NCBI GenBank assembly: GCA_018257865.1
Contig: JAEUBA010000008.1
Span: 434,001-498,000, forward strand
DNA from: Stereocaulon alpinum
Taxonomy: Eukaryota > Ascomycota > Lecanoromycetes > Lecanorales > Stereocaulaceae
Direction: 5' to 3'
Length of the DNA stretch: 64,000 nt
Shown here: piece by piece, positions 44,855 to 56,697 of the stretch
How positions within the stretch are numbered: position 1 is the first letter of the stretch
Layout: every line of letters starts with the position of its first letter
The notes under the pieces: model-generated
Databases searched by the model: none
Told to the model about the DNA's origin: nothing
Seen by the model: only the letters and a program-made list of their open reading frames with translations
Position numbers and translations under genes: made by a program

Positions 44855-46899
44855 GCCGCACTGCTCTTTTACATACTTGTACTTATCCGAGACCTATAAG
44901 GCGACTTGGCTTCCTCGTCTTACGACATGACATACGTATTCGCTCTCTAAGCTAGAGCTACGATTGATTGCTTGGTTGGTATCAACTCCTCGCACGAGTC
45001 TCGCTTTTCGGAGAGCGGCGCTTCATATCTAGTACGAGAACGTCTGCAAGGAGCTTGGTTGTCGTTGGGGGCGCGCATACTCCACCTTACTGGTTATCGA
45101 AACCGCTACCTATACCTATCCGATCGATCGATCGATCGAAGAGCACGGACAGAGTCGCTGCTTGCGTGGATCTTTATGGATTAGGTAGTTGTGTTCTTTG
45201 AGTAGTGCGTGGTGAGGAAGCGGCGCGTCTGAGGGGCGTTCTTGGTTGGGTGGAGTGGAGGGGGGTTATTTTAGTGGGAGGTGAGGTGGTGGGACGCGGG
45301 TTGGGGGATGGTAGTTTTTTAGGGGGGGAGGGGGATGTAGATGGTTTGTTGGAGGTGAATGTTTTAGGTAGAGGTGAGTGGGTTGAGAGTCTGGTTAGAG
45401 GGTGCGGTGTGGAAGAGGGTGGGAATGTGCAGCCGATTGTGGACTTTTGATGATGGTTGATTGATTTTGGATGGGGAAGACTGGGGTACTTGAGTGGTTG
45501 TGAGTTGGTTTCTGGCTTTTTGTGAATGCGGATGATATAATTGAGGTGTTTGTGGGTGCTTCATTTCGGGTCAGTACCGACGTTGTCATGCTGATGACGA
45601 GACTTTATCAATGCTCATTCCAGAGGTAGTAGGTCTGTCTTCATTCATGCTCAAGTACTTTCTGGTTGGATGATATTCATTGGTATTGTGTTATTGACGC
45701 TCATGATCTTCAGGATGGCTTGGACAATCTTCACTAAACCTCATTTTGCACTATGCTGCTTGAGTCTTCGCCTGTTCAAACACTGCTCCTATATTCTTAC
45801 TTTGAACGAGATCGCCACAGTCATGCCGGTGCTGGGCTTACATTCGACGCATCGTCAACAGTACGATTACTGGCCTCCTCACTCGCCTGCTGATACACGC
45901 TCTATCACTCATACTCCGTACCGTGCTCTTTAGGGCGTGGCCCAAGCCCACGTCTAATCATCTCTCCATGTACGCAGCGCAATAATGAAGCATGTTGTCC
46001 AGGACATAGTCAGGAAAATCTGTCCATCCCCTCCAATGAGGGTCTAAGAATGTCCGCCTTGCTTCCAAAGCTTCGGAGCAAGCCTCTACAACAATCGTCT
46101 TCGGTCGACTCTAAATCTTGATAGGCCGAGTGGGACGAAGTTATTCAGGTTCGTTACGAATAACTTCGAGGTACGGAAGCTCAACTGGTCAATTTCCTGT
46201 TGACTGTGATACGTCACATGCTTACCGAGGGTTCGTGGGAGCATCTTGCCGCTGAATCAACGTTTTTCTGCTGCCTAAGAGCGTCCAGTTCTGTAATTCC
46301 GGCACTATTGCAACACATCGAAGATCTCTGCCTACATAACAGGCCGAATGTGCTCTCCGCCAACCAAAAACCCGGTGTCAAAGTCCTAAACTGCTAGCAT
46401 CTCTCTCCCGGCATGTTCACCTTATGTATCTTTCACCGTTTCATCCGCCTGGTGCACAGATGGTGAGCCTCGAGCCTTGGTTTCATTGTCCTTGGAATGT
46501 GGCCGCTCGGGGCTAAGGCTCGTCTTTGCAAAAGATTGCATCTACATTCACCGTCTTTATTGAAAGGACTTTCTTTTCAGCAACGCTAACTCGTAGAAGC
46601 ATTATACGCTTTGCCAACGCTATCGGTATTGGGTGTTTCAATCCTCAAGAAACCCGTCGAGTTGGGAAGTGGCACCATCTGTACATGCGAATGCTTCAGT
46701 CTGTCCGAAGCCCACGGATCATCTACCCTGATAATTTTCGCCCACACATGTTCGGACTGAGCAGGGAATTCCAGTCCTAATCGAGATTTCGGGATCAGCA
46801 TTTCTAAATCTCAATATTACATCTCCTTCTCACAATATGCCGCCAAGTGAATACGAATTACGGGGTGAGATGAGAATGCCATTGCTCTGTGAAAATGCT

Positions 46900-47337
46900 T
46901 TACAGCTCAAAAAATAGCATATCAAATGAGAGCGGAACAATGAAAAATGCCATACCTATCTCATTCTCCACTATCAAACACCGAACGATGATGTTTTGAG
47001 CGACCGAAATAACGTCGCTCAACTTAAATCTGTCGATTGCAAAGAGGTCGCCGTAGTTCACATCAACCCAAACCGCACATGTTTGTGGTTCATGACGCTG
47101 TACATAATATCTTACTGGGAGATTCTGAGTCTCGTCGCTCTCGGGTAGATGTCGACCCCATGATAAGAGCCTATCTCCCTCAGGGCCGCGAGCAATGTAG
47201 GTAAGTGCGGCTATCAGTTCTCGACAATGGAGGGGATTGGGAAGAGCAATTGCTGGAGAAAAGCACACGAGACGGCGTGACAGTATGCATTGCGGGGAGA
47301 GGACGAAAAGCAGAGAAAAGATTTGGGTCTTTAGCAT
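46900..47337 (-). CDS. Possible small secreted protein
   Basis: From the ATG at 47337 the frame gives 145 residues beginning MLKTQIFSLLFVLSPQCILS, a plausible signal peptide, followed by a compact domain with CRELIAALTYIARGPEGDRL and TCAVWVDVNYGD. This layout, with few cysteines, resembles small secreted proteins common in filamentous ascomycetes, but I name no family. The frame is open upstream to 47607 with unconvincing sequence. The last ~20 residues are hydrophobic and may really be an intron (GTATGG after EIG); a spliced C-terminus is possible. Confidence is limited because homologues cannot be checked. Confidence 0.42.
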   Translation of the reverse strand: MLKTQIFSLLFVLSPQCILSRRLVCFSPAIALPNPLHCRELIAALTYIARGPEGDRLLSWGRHLPESDETQNLPVRYYVQRHEPQTCAVWVDVNYGDLFAIDRFKLSDVISVAQNIIVRCLIVENEIGMAFFIVPLSFDMLFFEL

Positions 47338-48818
47338 CTTTTTGTGGATTCGAGAACGTCCAGTGATATCTCGAGAATGAGAGAATAAATCGAAAGATCT
47401 CGGCGGTACTAGCGACCATATGCATACTGCGGATGAGTATGAATCCAAGCGGGAGAAGTGCTCGAGGCGATTGCCTGTTGCGACGGCAAGATTTGTGCCA
47501 AATTTTGCGCTCCATTCCTTACCAGAACATATGACTTCATTCCAGGTGGACATGCCGGTCGACCTGCGGCACAAACAATCGAGGTAGAAGCAACAGACAT
47601 CAAACAAGCCTGCAACAACACTATATCTACTATGATATGAAGGTCCAATCGATTAGATACGAGAAGTCTGGGGCAGCGCCCCCCTATATGTACCCCTGTT
47701 GCACCCCTGTGAGTGCCCCTCTTATTGCCCTGCATATACCCCTCAATACGGTGACCGGGTAGGTGGGAGCATCATATCTGACAGCGACATAGAGCGACTA
47801 CAGGTTCGAAATTGTGGATAAAGCCGGTGCAACAAGGCCATTCACGTAACAGCGCTCATCCAGGTCAGTTTGCAGAGAGTCTACGACAAGAAAACCCAGT
47901 CGGAGCTTAGTCGACCTGTGGAAAGTTGTAAAGTGATCGAAGGGGTTTCTGGTATCCCTTTCAAAAGCACGAATTGGGATGTGTTCGCCACCAAAGGCAG
48001 ACTCTACTGTAAATACCTTGAGAGTGGAGTCAATCTTGGCGAGTTCGCAAGTGGCCTGCGAGTGAGGCCTCGATGTCGGTTGCAGGACCGAGAGAGTGAA
48101 GCCCATTCAGATTGGCGTACCTGCAGCACCGAGGGCTATCATCGATAGTGTCCACGGGTTAGCTGCTGATTCCCAGTAACCACAGAGAGCTAGCCTTGGC
48201 AGCACTCGGTAGTCGAGATGATCAAGCTTGGACAAATCGCATCTTGAACAGGAGACATATCAGGCTGGCAAAGTCGGGCGTGGCGTCTCAAGCATTGACG
48301 AGACCAACGAGTCGAGTCGGAATCTGTAACCACCATCTGTTGATTGTTTGTGGCGTTGCTACTGCTCGGAATGGTATGGGATATCCCAAGGGATAACTCA
48401 AAGGTACGGTACGGTACGGCATTCTGGGATGGGATGGTATTAGACGACCCTAGATACCATACCTATCAGGAGATATGGGATGGGATCTCTGTGGGTTATC
48501 CCAAAGGTATGGGATATTAATGGGATATCCCAGTACATCCCACACCACCCCACTAGTGGTATAGGATTTCAGACCTTAATCCTATACCATCCCCCGGGAT
48601 TGCAGAAAACCCGATATACCATACCATCTCATATCTTCCCGGGCAGTAGGCGTTGCAAAGAGCTGGACAGAGCTGGGCAAGGCAAGCGCCTCTTTCAAGC
48701 ATCTCCGGTTGCTCTCTGTGTAGGCGACAGTATTCCCCATACTCCCATTTCAAGTATTGGTGTTCGCGATCAGTATTGCTTTAATTAGGCCCGAGTTCCA
48801 TTCTAAGAGCACCCGACT
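47338..48818. other. Gene-poor spacer with GGGATATCCC-rich segment
   Basis: A 102-codon minus-strand frame (47798-48106) is unrecognised. Between about 48.37 and 48.63 kb lie many variants of GGTATGGGAT and ATCCCATACC (see repeat entry). Confidence 0.5.
48365..48635. repeat. Degenerate GGTATGGGAT / GGGATATCCC repeat cluster
   Basis: About 270 bp packed with both orientations of GGTATGGGAT and the palindrome GGGATATCCC, plus GGTAC triplications. It is imperfect, with no fixed period. Confidence 0.6.
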
Positions 48819-49064
48819 TTATGTCTCATAGTTGATGGCGGAACAGATGACCGTCTTGATCGAGCCTCGTAAAGGGTAATCGGCCACCTCCAAATTTGCA
48901 CAGTCTATGGAGAACAAGACTGCGTCGAAGTGAAACGGCACGACCGCTTGCTCGAAGGTCTTGTAAACTTGTCGCGTTGCCTTCAGATTAATGTTCTCTA
49001 AGTAGCAGAGGACTAGGCCCAGGACCTCAGGAGAGAAATTCATCTCGGATGACACGGAGGTCAT
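48819..49064 (-). pseudogene. F-box protein fragment
   Basis: An 81-residue frame starting with FSPEVLGLVLCYLENINLKATRQVYKTFEQAVVPFHFD, an F-box N-terminus like those at 27.2 kb and 50.1 kb. It stops after IKTVICSAINYET, where intact relatives run on for hundreds of residues. It looks like a truncated gene relic. It could still be expressed as a short F-box protein. Confidence 0.55.
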
Positions 49065-49434
49065 TGTCGACGAAGTCTTGAATATATATAAAGAGAATGA
49101 GCAAGTTAGTGTGGTTGATTATGGTGATGTGTTCGACAAAAGAGTTGTTGCCGAGAATATGAAGGAAGTGAAGTGAGAAAGTTGACACTTACTAAATCAT
49201 CCCCCACATCTTAATATACTTCTAGCGAGATCACAACACGTAAAGAGCGGATTGTATTCCGGTTGTATGCTTCTGCGGAAGGAGACTTGACGAATGTGAA
49301 AGTGCCCGAACGTTACATACCGCCTGTATTTACTTAGTCACTACAATCGCATGAAAACCTCTAACATGAGGTACTGGTATCACGATGCGATCTCCACTTA
49401 TGCCGACGATGTGATGCCATTTGCGAAAAACATC

Positions 49435-50077
49435 TCTCAAAGATTAAAGCGAAGTATACCTCATTCCGTTCAACTTCATTGCTGCTGATTGTCCCGCGCT
49501 ATACCACAATCGAGAATGCCGAACATGACTTTGTGGGAGTTCGACTACCTTGAGATGGCACCCAAAAATTCTTGCATCAAACGTCGACTTCATTGTGAAG
49601 TTTATGACAGTGGCTTCTAAACCCCTCGGCATCCTGATCCAAGTGCCTTCCAGAGCTCCACTCATTTTCATAGCGCTGACTTGTTTCTTGGTTGAAAGCT
49701 CAATTCATCTGACGTGCGCCGCTCTTTGAGACTTCGTGCTGCATGTCTCGGATATTGCAGTATCTTTGGTAAGTATAATCTATGTGCTCAATGCTCTCAT
49801 CGTCCGGAACGGCGTCCCGAAAGTACAAATTGAAATATTCACAAGAGACATTCCCCTAAGAGATCAACGAGAAGACTGAAGTCCTAATGAAGTCCTTAAA
49901 GCGACGAACAAGCAGCTTTGCTATTCGTAGACCGACGATGTCGCATCGCATGAAAATTTCGTTGAAGAGGTATGGTGCCGCAACTTGTTCGTAGGACTTG
50001 GACACCTCGCGCCGCGTCTTGAGGGGTATCTTGGTTACATGGCTGCAAATCATGGTCAGTAATTCTGGTGAAAGCAT
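49435..50077 (-). pseudogene. F-box pseudogene
   Basis: Opens with MLSPELLTMICSHVTKIPLKTRREVSKSYEQVAAPYLF, a good F-box, to TSVFSLIS and then TAG. The same frame continues beyond the stop with coding-like sequence (GNVSCEYFNLYFRDAVPDD, RYCNIRDMQHEV), a TGA, and more (FNQETSQRYENEWSSG). A further frame carries the tail. Two in-frame stops in sequence that stays coding-like indicate a recently dead gene, tandem with the relic at 48.8 kb. Confidence 0.6.
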
Positions 50078-50562
50078 GCTGATGGCGCTATGGTCTTAGT
50101 TGATGATCTCTGGGATATGTTGATGTTTTATGATAAGTTGGCAGAAATGAGATAGAGATGTCATTCCCAAATATTGCTAAGGGAGGGATTCGTATGAATG
50201 TGATACTGATAGACAATCACCTGTGTGAGCGTTGAGTGAAGACGGTGATACCAAACTCAGGGTTCCATGTGAGACACTGTATGTTACCAGAATTCCCATG
50301 AACGGTCTGGATATGTTATTTGTCTATGTTGATCATCTGAAATCAGATCGATTTGGCGGCAAATGCTCGTTACTTTGGCGCGTCGCGTTTGTAAACTTGA
50401 GGGACGCTAGTAGCCGAATCTACAGCCGTGGTTTACCCGGCTTGTGGAGGCATCTGGATCCTCAAATTGTAAGCTTCCAATTCACAAACAGCAGCTTCCT
50501 TTTCGTGGCCCGGGCTGGCTGCTTCGTCTTTCTCCGTCAGTATCCAAGTACAAAGCGCAAAG

Positions 50563-52754
50563 ATGGAAGCTTCACGAGGACCCCCAAGGGTCAAAAATAA
50601 GGCGCCAGGTAAGCCTAATTTTCCAATTATTTCCTGAAGCCCATGTACTGATAATCGAGCAAGCCCCTCAACAAATCAGCGCAGAGCAGCTTCTCCGGGA
50701 AGCTGTAGACCGTCAAGAACCTGGCCTTCAAGCGCCCACACAGCGGTTCGCCGACCTCGAGGAGCTCCATGAATTTCAAGGCAGGAAGAGGAAGGAGTTT
50801 GAGGACTATGTGCGAAGGAATAGGGTGAACAGTATGTGGAGTCTGGTGACGCTCAAGCATGATACGTGTGCTAACGTACGCAGTGAACAATTGGATGCGG
50901 TATGCGCAGTGGGAACTTGAACAGAAAGAATTCCAGAGGGCCAGATCGATATTCGAGCGAGCGCTGGACGTTGACTCCACTTCGGTAATACTATGGCTCC
51001 GATACATAGAAGCCGAGATGAAGAACAGGAACATAAACCATGCTCGAAACCTTCTGGACCGAGCCGTGACGATCCTGCCACGAGTGGACAAGCTATGGTA
51101 CAAATACGTCTACATGGAGGAGACACTGGGCAACATACCCGGCACGCGGCAGGTATTTGAGCGGTGGATGTCATGGGAGCCAGATGAGGCTGCATGGAGC
51201 GCGTATATCAAGTTGGAGAAGAGATATAATGAGTTCTCGCGGGCAAGAGCTATCTTCGAGAGATTTACTATTGTTCATCCGAAGCCGCAGAATTGGATCA
51301 AGTGGGCGCGCTTTGAGGAAGAGAATGGGACGAGTGATCTGGTCCGCGAGGTGTTTGGGATGGCCATTGAAATGCTCGGGGATCACTTTATGGATGAGAG
51401 ACTCTTCATTGCTTATGCTCGGTATGAGGCGAAGCTTAAGGAGTATGAGCGTGCTAGGGCGATCTACAAATATGCTCTTGATCGATTGCCAAGGTCGAAG
51501 GCCATGACGCTGCACAAGTCATATACGACGTTCGAGAAGCAGTTTGGTGACAGGGAAGGCGTAGAAGACGTGATTCTGTCAAAGCGCCGAGTACAATATG
51601 AGGAGCAGATCAAAGAGAACCCCAAAAACTACGATGTCTGGTTTGATTACGCCAGGCTAGAAAAGACATCTCAGGATGCGGATAGAGTACGGGACGTCTA
51701 CGAACGAGCAATAGCACAAATTCCTCCAACACAAGAGAAACGGCATTGGCGGCGGTATATATACTTATGGATATTCTACGCTCTGTGGGAGGAGACGGAC
51801 AACAACGATATGGAACGCGCGCACCAGATTTATCAGGAATGCCTCAAGCTAATACCGCACAAGAAGTTCACATTTGCCAAGATCTGGCTTATGAAGGCAC
51901 AATTGGAAATCCGGCAAATGCAATTACAGACAGCGAGGAAAACCATGGGTGCTGCCATCGGCATGTGCCCAAAGGACCGGCTCTTCAAGGGGTATATCGA
52001 GCTTGAACTGAAGCTATTCGAATTCATCAGATGTCGGACTTTGTACGAAAAGCACATCGAGTGGAACCCGGCAAATTGCAGCGCTTGGATCAAATTTGCA
52101 GAGCTTGAGCGAGGACTGGACGATTTAGAACGAACGCGAGCGATCTTTGAACTTGCAGTTAATCAGCCTGTCCTGGATATGCCTGAGCTGCTCTGGAAAG
52201 CGTACATTGACTTTGAAGAGGAAGAAGGCGAATATGATAGGACTAGAAATCTGTATGAGCGGCTGCTTGATAAGACAGACCACGTCAAGGTTTGGATCAG
52301 CTATGCACATTTCGAGATCAACGTACCAGAGGCGGACGAGGAAGAGGACGAAGATGAGGATCAACCCATCAGCGAGGAAGCTAAGCAGCGTGCTCGTAAG
52401 GTCTTTGAACGGGCCTACAAGAGCATGCGAGAGAAAGACCTCAAGGATGAGGTATGCTCTCGCTCCTTTTCCCACAATGCCCATTGCATGATGCTAACAA
52501 CTACCCAGCGAGTCGCCCTCCTTAACGCCTGGAAGTCCTTCGAAACCACTCATGGCTCAGCCGAAGATCTCGAAAAGGTCGACAAACAGATGCCGAGGAA
52601 AGTCAAAAAGAGGAGAAAGTTGGACGACGACAGCTTCGAGGAGTATATGGATTACGTGTTCCCCGCAGACGACGAGTCGGCGGCCAAAATGTCGAAGTTG
52701 TTGCAGATGGCGCATCAATGGAAGCAGGACCAAGGAGAGAACGGAGTTGTTTAG
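50563..52754 (+). CDS. CLF1: Pre-mRNA splicing factor Clf1 (crooked-neck, HAT-repeat)
   Basis: A core scaffold of the Prp19-associated (NineTeen) complex; it organises the spliceosome in the nucleus. Four exons: 50563-50608, 50664-50831, 50884-52451 and 52509-52754, giving 675 residues, the family length. Introns of 55, 52 and 57 nt have GT-AG ends, two with CTAAC branch sites; intron 3 is a multiple of three without stops, so it could be missed. Nearly the whole protein is half-a-TPR repeats, for example NNWMRYAQWELEQKEFQRAR, LWLRYIEAEMKNRNINHAR and AAWSAYIKLEKRYNEFSRAR. An acidic loop (EEDEDEDQP) sits before the last repeats. The start MEASRGPPRVKNKAPAP matches the usual N-terminus. Confidence 0.96.
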
Positions 52755-53750
52755 GCGCGAGTAGTGTATCATGATACCCAGATTATAAATGTGAGAACCA
52801 TTCATTGCCACGCCCAATACACAAACTGTCATCCATCGAAAGTGTCCCTTGGCTGAAACTTAGGCTGTTCGCCGAAGAAACATAAGATCTACACCACCTT
52901 CTACACTTAGGAAATACTGCCACATGCATCACTCAGCGTCCCCACCCTACCACAGCACAATGTAGTAATGTTCGTAGAGCGACAGAATCATTACGTTCAA
53001 ACAACTTCTCAATTATTTCAAGTGTTACGTATCCTAACGCAATCGCCGTTGCGAGATATTCTTAGTGCATAGGTATACTCCGCCTTGCTTCCACACAACG
53101 AAATCTGGTATGTCATTGACACACGTCTGGTACCCGTGGGCAATGCTCAATCGCGAACTCCATCAGCGCTTCATCGTACTTGCTGATTGGGGAGCATAGA
53201 AGTGCTTCCTTGTAGAGAAGTGTCTCAGCTTCCGCGTAGATGTGCTTGCTTGCGTGTTGTGATGGGAAGCAGAAGTGAATTGAGTGCTGTTTGATCGCAC
53301 AAGTAGGGTGTAAGGGGTAGATACGCTATAAGGACCCTAATAGGGGCCTTCTAGGTATCGGACCCGATATCCTTGACTTTTGCCTCTTCTAGGTGGCAGA
53401 GGGGTAGGGCTCTGGCCCGGAGTCTGACCTACTCCTTACATAGGGTTAAGGTAGGGATGTAGACGTTGGTTGGGTGGCAGGAGAACTTCTTAGGGCTAGG
53501 GTGGTCGTCAATTTTTGTAGTATATATTTAAATGAGAAATTCAGCTTAAGTTGCGGTTGAATGGTTTAGCTGGGTTTAAATAATGTCACTCCGGGCGTTA
53601 TGTGCTTAGACAGAATATCTATTACATCGCATTCTATTAGTACTAGTGAGGTCTCAGTCCGTTCCCTGACACGTGTCGTCGATGTTCCAAGCAATTGGCC
53701 ACCCGGCCGGGATGATCATGTGCTGCAGGTAGTTGTCCGATTTGTGCACT
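52755..53750. other. Intergenic, no supported gene
   Basis: 3' flank of CLF1 and of the convergent minus-strand gene at 53.75 kb. Only short frames. Confidence 0.6.
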
Positions 53751-54485
53751 TCATTGTGGCTTCTCAACCAAAGACGATTTGAGCCATGGAAGGAAGTTAT
53801 CCTTAAATGCAGTATCTTCATAGATGATGCCTCCATCAATGACCGGGATGTCGAAATATGTCAGAGATCTAATCTGCATAATTGCTTGGATCCATTCTGC
53901 ATCTTTCCTGCAGCTTTCAAGCCATCCAGGAGCCTCGTTTCTGTCTCCAGGCCCCCACAGCTTCAGACTGTGTAATCTTGGACATTCGCGAGCGAGGAAT
54001 TTCATGAACATAGTCCAATCCGAGAGAGAGATAGTCTGTTTGTAATGAACTGAGTAGCACTTTCGTTCGATTCTCTGGATATGCCTTCGAAGCCTTCTTG
54101 GTAATCTCTCAAAACACTCAAACGATAACCGTGGAAGATTGACCTCCCAGTCTCGATACATCAGATTCCAAGACGATGTTCCGTACAGAACACCTTCTGC
54201 TTCATGCTGAACCTGCTTACAAGTACGGATAACGGACACATCGAATTTCGAAGGTCCACTATCTCTGGCATCGGTGTAGGGAAAAATTTGGCGCACTGCG
54301 GTTCTTGCGAGTCCTAAAGTGTCCTGATTTACGGGTTGCTTCTCTCCGGGAAAGAAGATTTCTCCGAAGATTTGGTCTCGAATCTCTCGAGGTAGGTCGA
54401 GAAAGGGACAGTAGCCATTAAAGGAAGCAGATCCGACGCACACTCCCTGTATTGATGTAGCATCAATGGGGCCACTGTACATCAT
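53751..54485 (-). CDS. F-box/2EXR-like hypothetical protein
   Basis: A single-exon 244-residue protein. CPFLDLPREIRDQIFGEIF near residue 25 is the 2EXR/F-box-like motif that opens a large family of fungal proteins of unknown function. VSVIRTCKQVQHEAEGVLYGTSSWNL follows, a second hallmark, and then leucine-rich segments (FLARECPRLHSLKLWG). Related proteins are often lineage-specific and expanded. Function and partners are unknown. Starts at 54485, 54482 and further Mets are possible; the first is used. Confidence 0.72.
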   Translation of the reverse strand: MMYSGPIDATSIQGVCVGSASFNGYCPFLDLPREIRDQIFGEIFFPGEKQPVNQDTLGLARTAVRQIFPYTDARDSGPSKFDVSVIRTCKQVQHEAEGVLYGTSSWNLMYRDWEVNLPRLSFECFERLPRRLRRHIQRIERKCYSVHYKQTISLSDWTMFMKFLARECPRLHSLKLWGPGDRNEAPGWLESCRKDAEWIQAIMQIRSLTYFDIPVIDGGIIYEDTAFKDNFLPWLKSSLVEKPQ

Positions 54486-54968
54486 TGTGAACTAAGACCA
54501 GGGAAACAACCGTCCTCTCTGTTGTTCAATTGGAGAATAGCTCGTTCGATGGCTTGAGACAGTGTGTGGTATCTGTGATAATGCCGCATTTGGAAGAGCA
54601 ACGAGTGAGTTGACGAGGAACCTTCGACGTCGAATTATTGGCAGCCAAACGTGCATACCATGCTCCAACAGAGATCTCTGAACCAATTGTTTGAGTCTGA
54701 GCGAAGACGCGTATCACCAATTAATTCTCGGGTTCCTCGATGGAAAGCAAAGAGTTTAATAATCCGCCGACAGCATGACGTAGGAAGAAGGAGACAGCGG
54801 GGTAAAGAACAACGTTGTTGCCTAAATGATCCCTCGGCCACTCAGCCTTGCGGCAATGCAAGCAGACTGCTTAGGCTTAGCGCTAGGGCTATGCACGCAG
54901 ACTCGCCAGACGACACTCATACACCTCCACCGTCGCCCCGTGATTTCTCCTGACTGGACTATACCACA
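54486..54968. other. Divergent spacer
   Basis: Region between the minus-strand 2EXR-like gene and the plus-strand membrane-protein gene; short frames only. It probably holds both promoters. Confidence 0.5.
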
Positions 54969-55521
54969 ATGGACGCCTACTCTGCATACGCTTACAGCAC
55001 AGCTGCTTGGCTTTCGCTCCAAGCTCTGCCCCTCTTCATCTCCCCAAAGCTCATGGTTACAATGCTTTCCCCAGATGCTCGCACCCCAACAGGTAGCCAT
55101 TACCTTCGCAAGCATTGGACCCTACCCATTAATCCTCTCAGACTTAGAGACATACCTCTCCCGCACCCTCTCCCTAACAATTCTCACCCTTGCCCTCCTT
55201 AATATCCTCCTCTCCGGCGCCCTCCCTCTCTCGAGTCCCGTGAATGAAGCCGAACACTCCCCCTACAAAGGCCCCGCAGCGTTCATAAGCACGACGTTCC
55301 ATGTCACAAGCTTGATATACGTATACTTGAACTACATGGCCACAGGATCGGTGCCGTTCATGCTAGCCATGATCGGTAACGGGTTCCTGGGCTGTTTCGG
55401 GCTGTGGTGTCTGCTTTTTGGGGGCGATGACAGTGGAAAGAGTAGGGTGTCTGGGTGGCCGTTTCGGAACGAGGAAGAGAGGAAAGCGAAGAAGGAAAGG
55501 ATGGCTAGGAAGCATATGTAG
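54969..55521 (+). CDS. Small multi-pass membrane protein
   Basis: Two exons join in phase: 54969-55092 and 55142-55521, with a 49-nt intron (GTAGCC ... CTCAG), giving 167 residues. It starts MDAYSAYAYSTAAWLSLQALPL and has about four hydrophobic segments: residues ~12-30, LSLTILTLALLNILLSGALP, FISTTFHVTSLIYVYLNYM and FMLAMIGNGFLGCFGLWCLLF. The tail is basic and charged (NEEERKAKKERMARKHM), probably cytosolic. Similar uncharacterised proteins are widespread in Pezizomycotina; I know no function. An alternative unspliced frame from 54826 lacks the conserved-looking N-terminus. Confidence 0.75.
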
Positions 55522-56697
55522 GATTTGGGTGGGGCTTGGGCGGTATACGACTAATATGCTTTACGGTATATGAAGTACTGAATTTTTCAACTTGGTGTTC
55601 AGAAAGCGAACGTCAACCTTCGCGCCTAGATTCTCTATGGGTCTCATTGATACATGCACCTTATGGACGCTTCAGATCGTAGTGAACAGTCCTGCATGCC
55701 ACCGAGTCGTTCAAGGACCAATGGCCATCCTTTGCTGCTATTGAGCTTTGGAAGTGCGCATTGCATGATCCGGAGTAGGTGTGCTTTTGTCGACGTGCCT
55801 GATGGAGCGGTGGATACTACGTCGACGGATGTAGCTTTGGTAAGCAGACGCTGGTTAAGGTATCGAATAGTTTTCAATTTCTAGGATTGTGATAGCGAGC
55901 TGAACCATAGGATAAGACTTTGGGCAAACTACAAGGGGGACTGGCAGTCGGGAGGGCTAGAGAGTCTCTAACACAGTAATATACGAGTATCGCTGAGTAG
56001 GAGATCTATCTTTCAGACCCTAAGTTCAATTACTTCCGTTCAATTGATAGCTCTGGCATAAGCTTGGACACCCATTCCTTGCTCAGATGAAGTGCTTTCT
56101 GTGCCGATATCGCCTCAATTGGCGTTTAGGTTTACCACTTTCCTTTTATGTCAAGCACCCCGGGCCTTCGAAAAAACCTTGATAGAAGCCTGAAGCGCAC
56201 CACAATGCTTCAGGAAATTGTGGGACTGACTAGGCTTTGCAGGGGCCGAAGGATGAGAATATGCAGATATAGAATGTTGGAAAAGCTCCCTTTCAGTGCC
56301 CAGGTTGATCGCGTTCGGGTGATAACAGTATTGGAACAAGCTTGGATGCTTGTATTGCTGCTCGAATTGAGGACTGTCAATGCACAAATGGGTTTGCTAG
56401 TATTGATGATTGCGAATTACTCTGACACCAAGGCTTCTAAGATTCCATGCCGTAGATGTCAGGCAGTATGTATCCTGTCTATGGCGAGCAATAAAGGATC
56501 TCTTTATCACTTTTCCCAGCATATTTCTATGGAAGTCGGCCTGAATCTTCCAACCATTCGCACTCAAAACACACTAGTACACGCAGAAGTATCTGTGCAC
56601 ACTGGAACAAGTTTACCATAAGCAAAAACGTACCGACCGGTGTCCTCTGCCCTCCGTTGGTTGTCGTGTACAAAATTGACTTGTACAAGACTCTTCT
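55522..56697. other. Gene-poor spacer
   Basis: A 157-codon plus-strand frame (56148-56621) and short minus-strand frames overlap here. None has recognisable content. Confidence 0.5.

Larger units (their letters stand above)
44138..46899. other. Long gene-poor region with simple repeats
   Basis: A 29-bp duplication (copies at 44551-44573 and 44580-44602), an ACTC tetranucleotide run at 44831-44854 and a CGAT run at 45121-45139. Frames at 44593, 45205 (G-rich), 46200 and 46526 carry nothing I recognise. The stretch 46.0-46.8 kb may be a decayed gene, but I could not identify it. Confidence 0.5.

Noticed and set aside
45205..45450. 81-codon Gly/Val/Glu-rich frame
   Set aside because: Simple consequence of a G-rich strand.
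56148..56621. 157-codon plus-strand frame
   Set aside because: Overlaps other short frames, no recognisable content.
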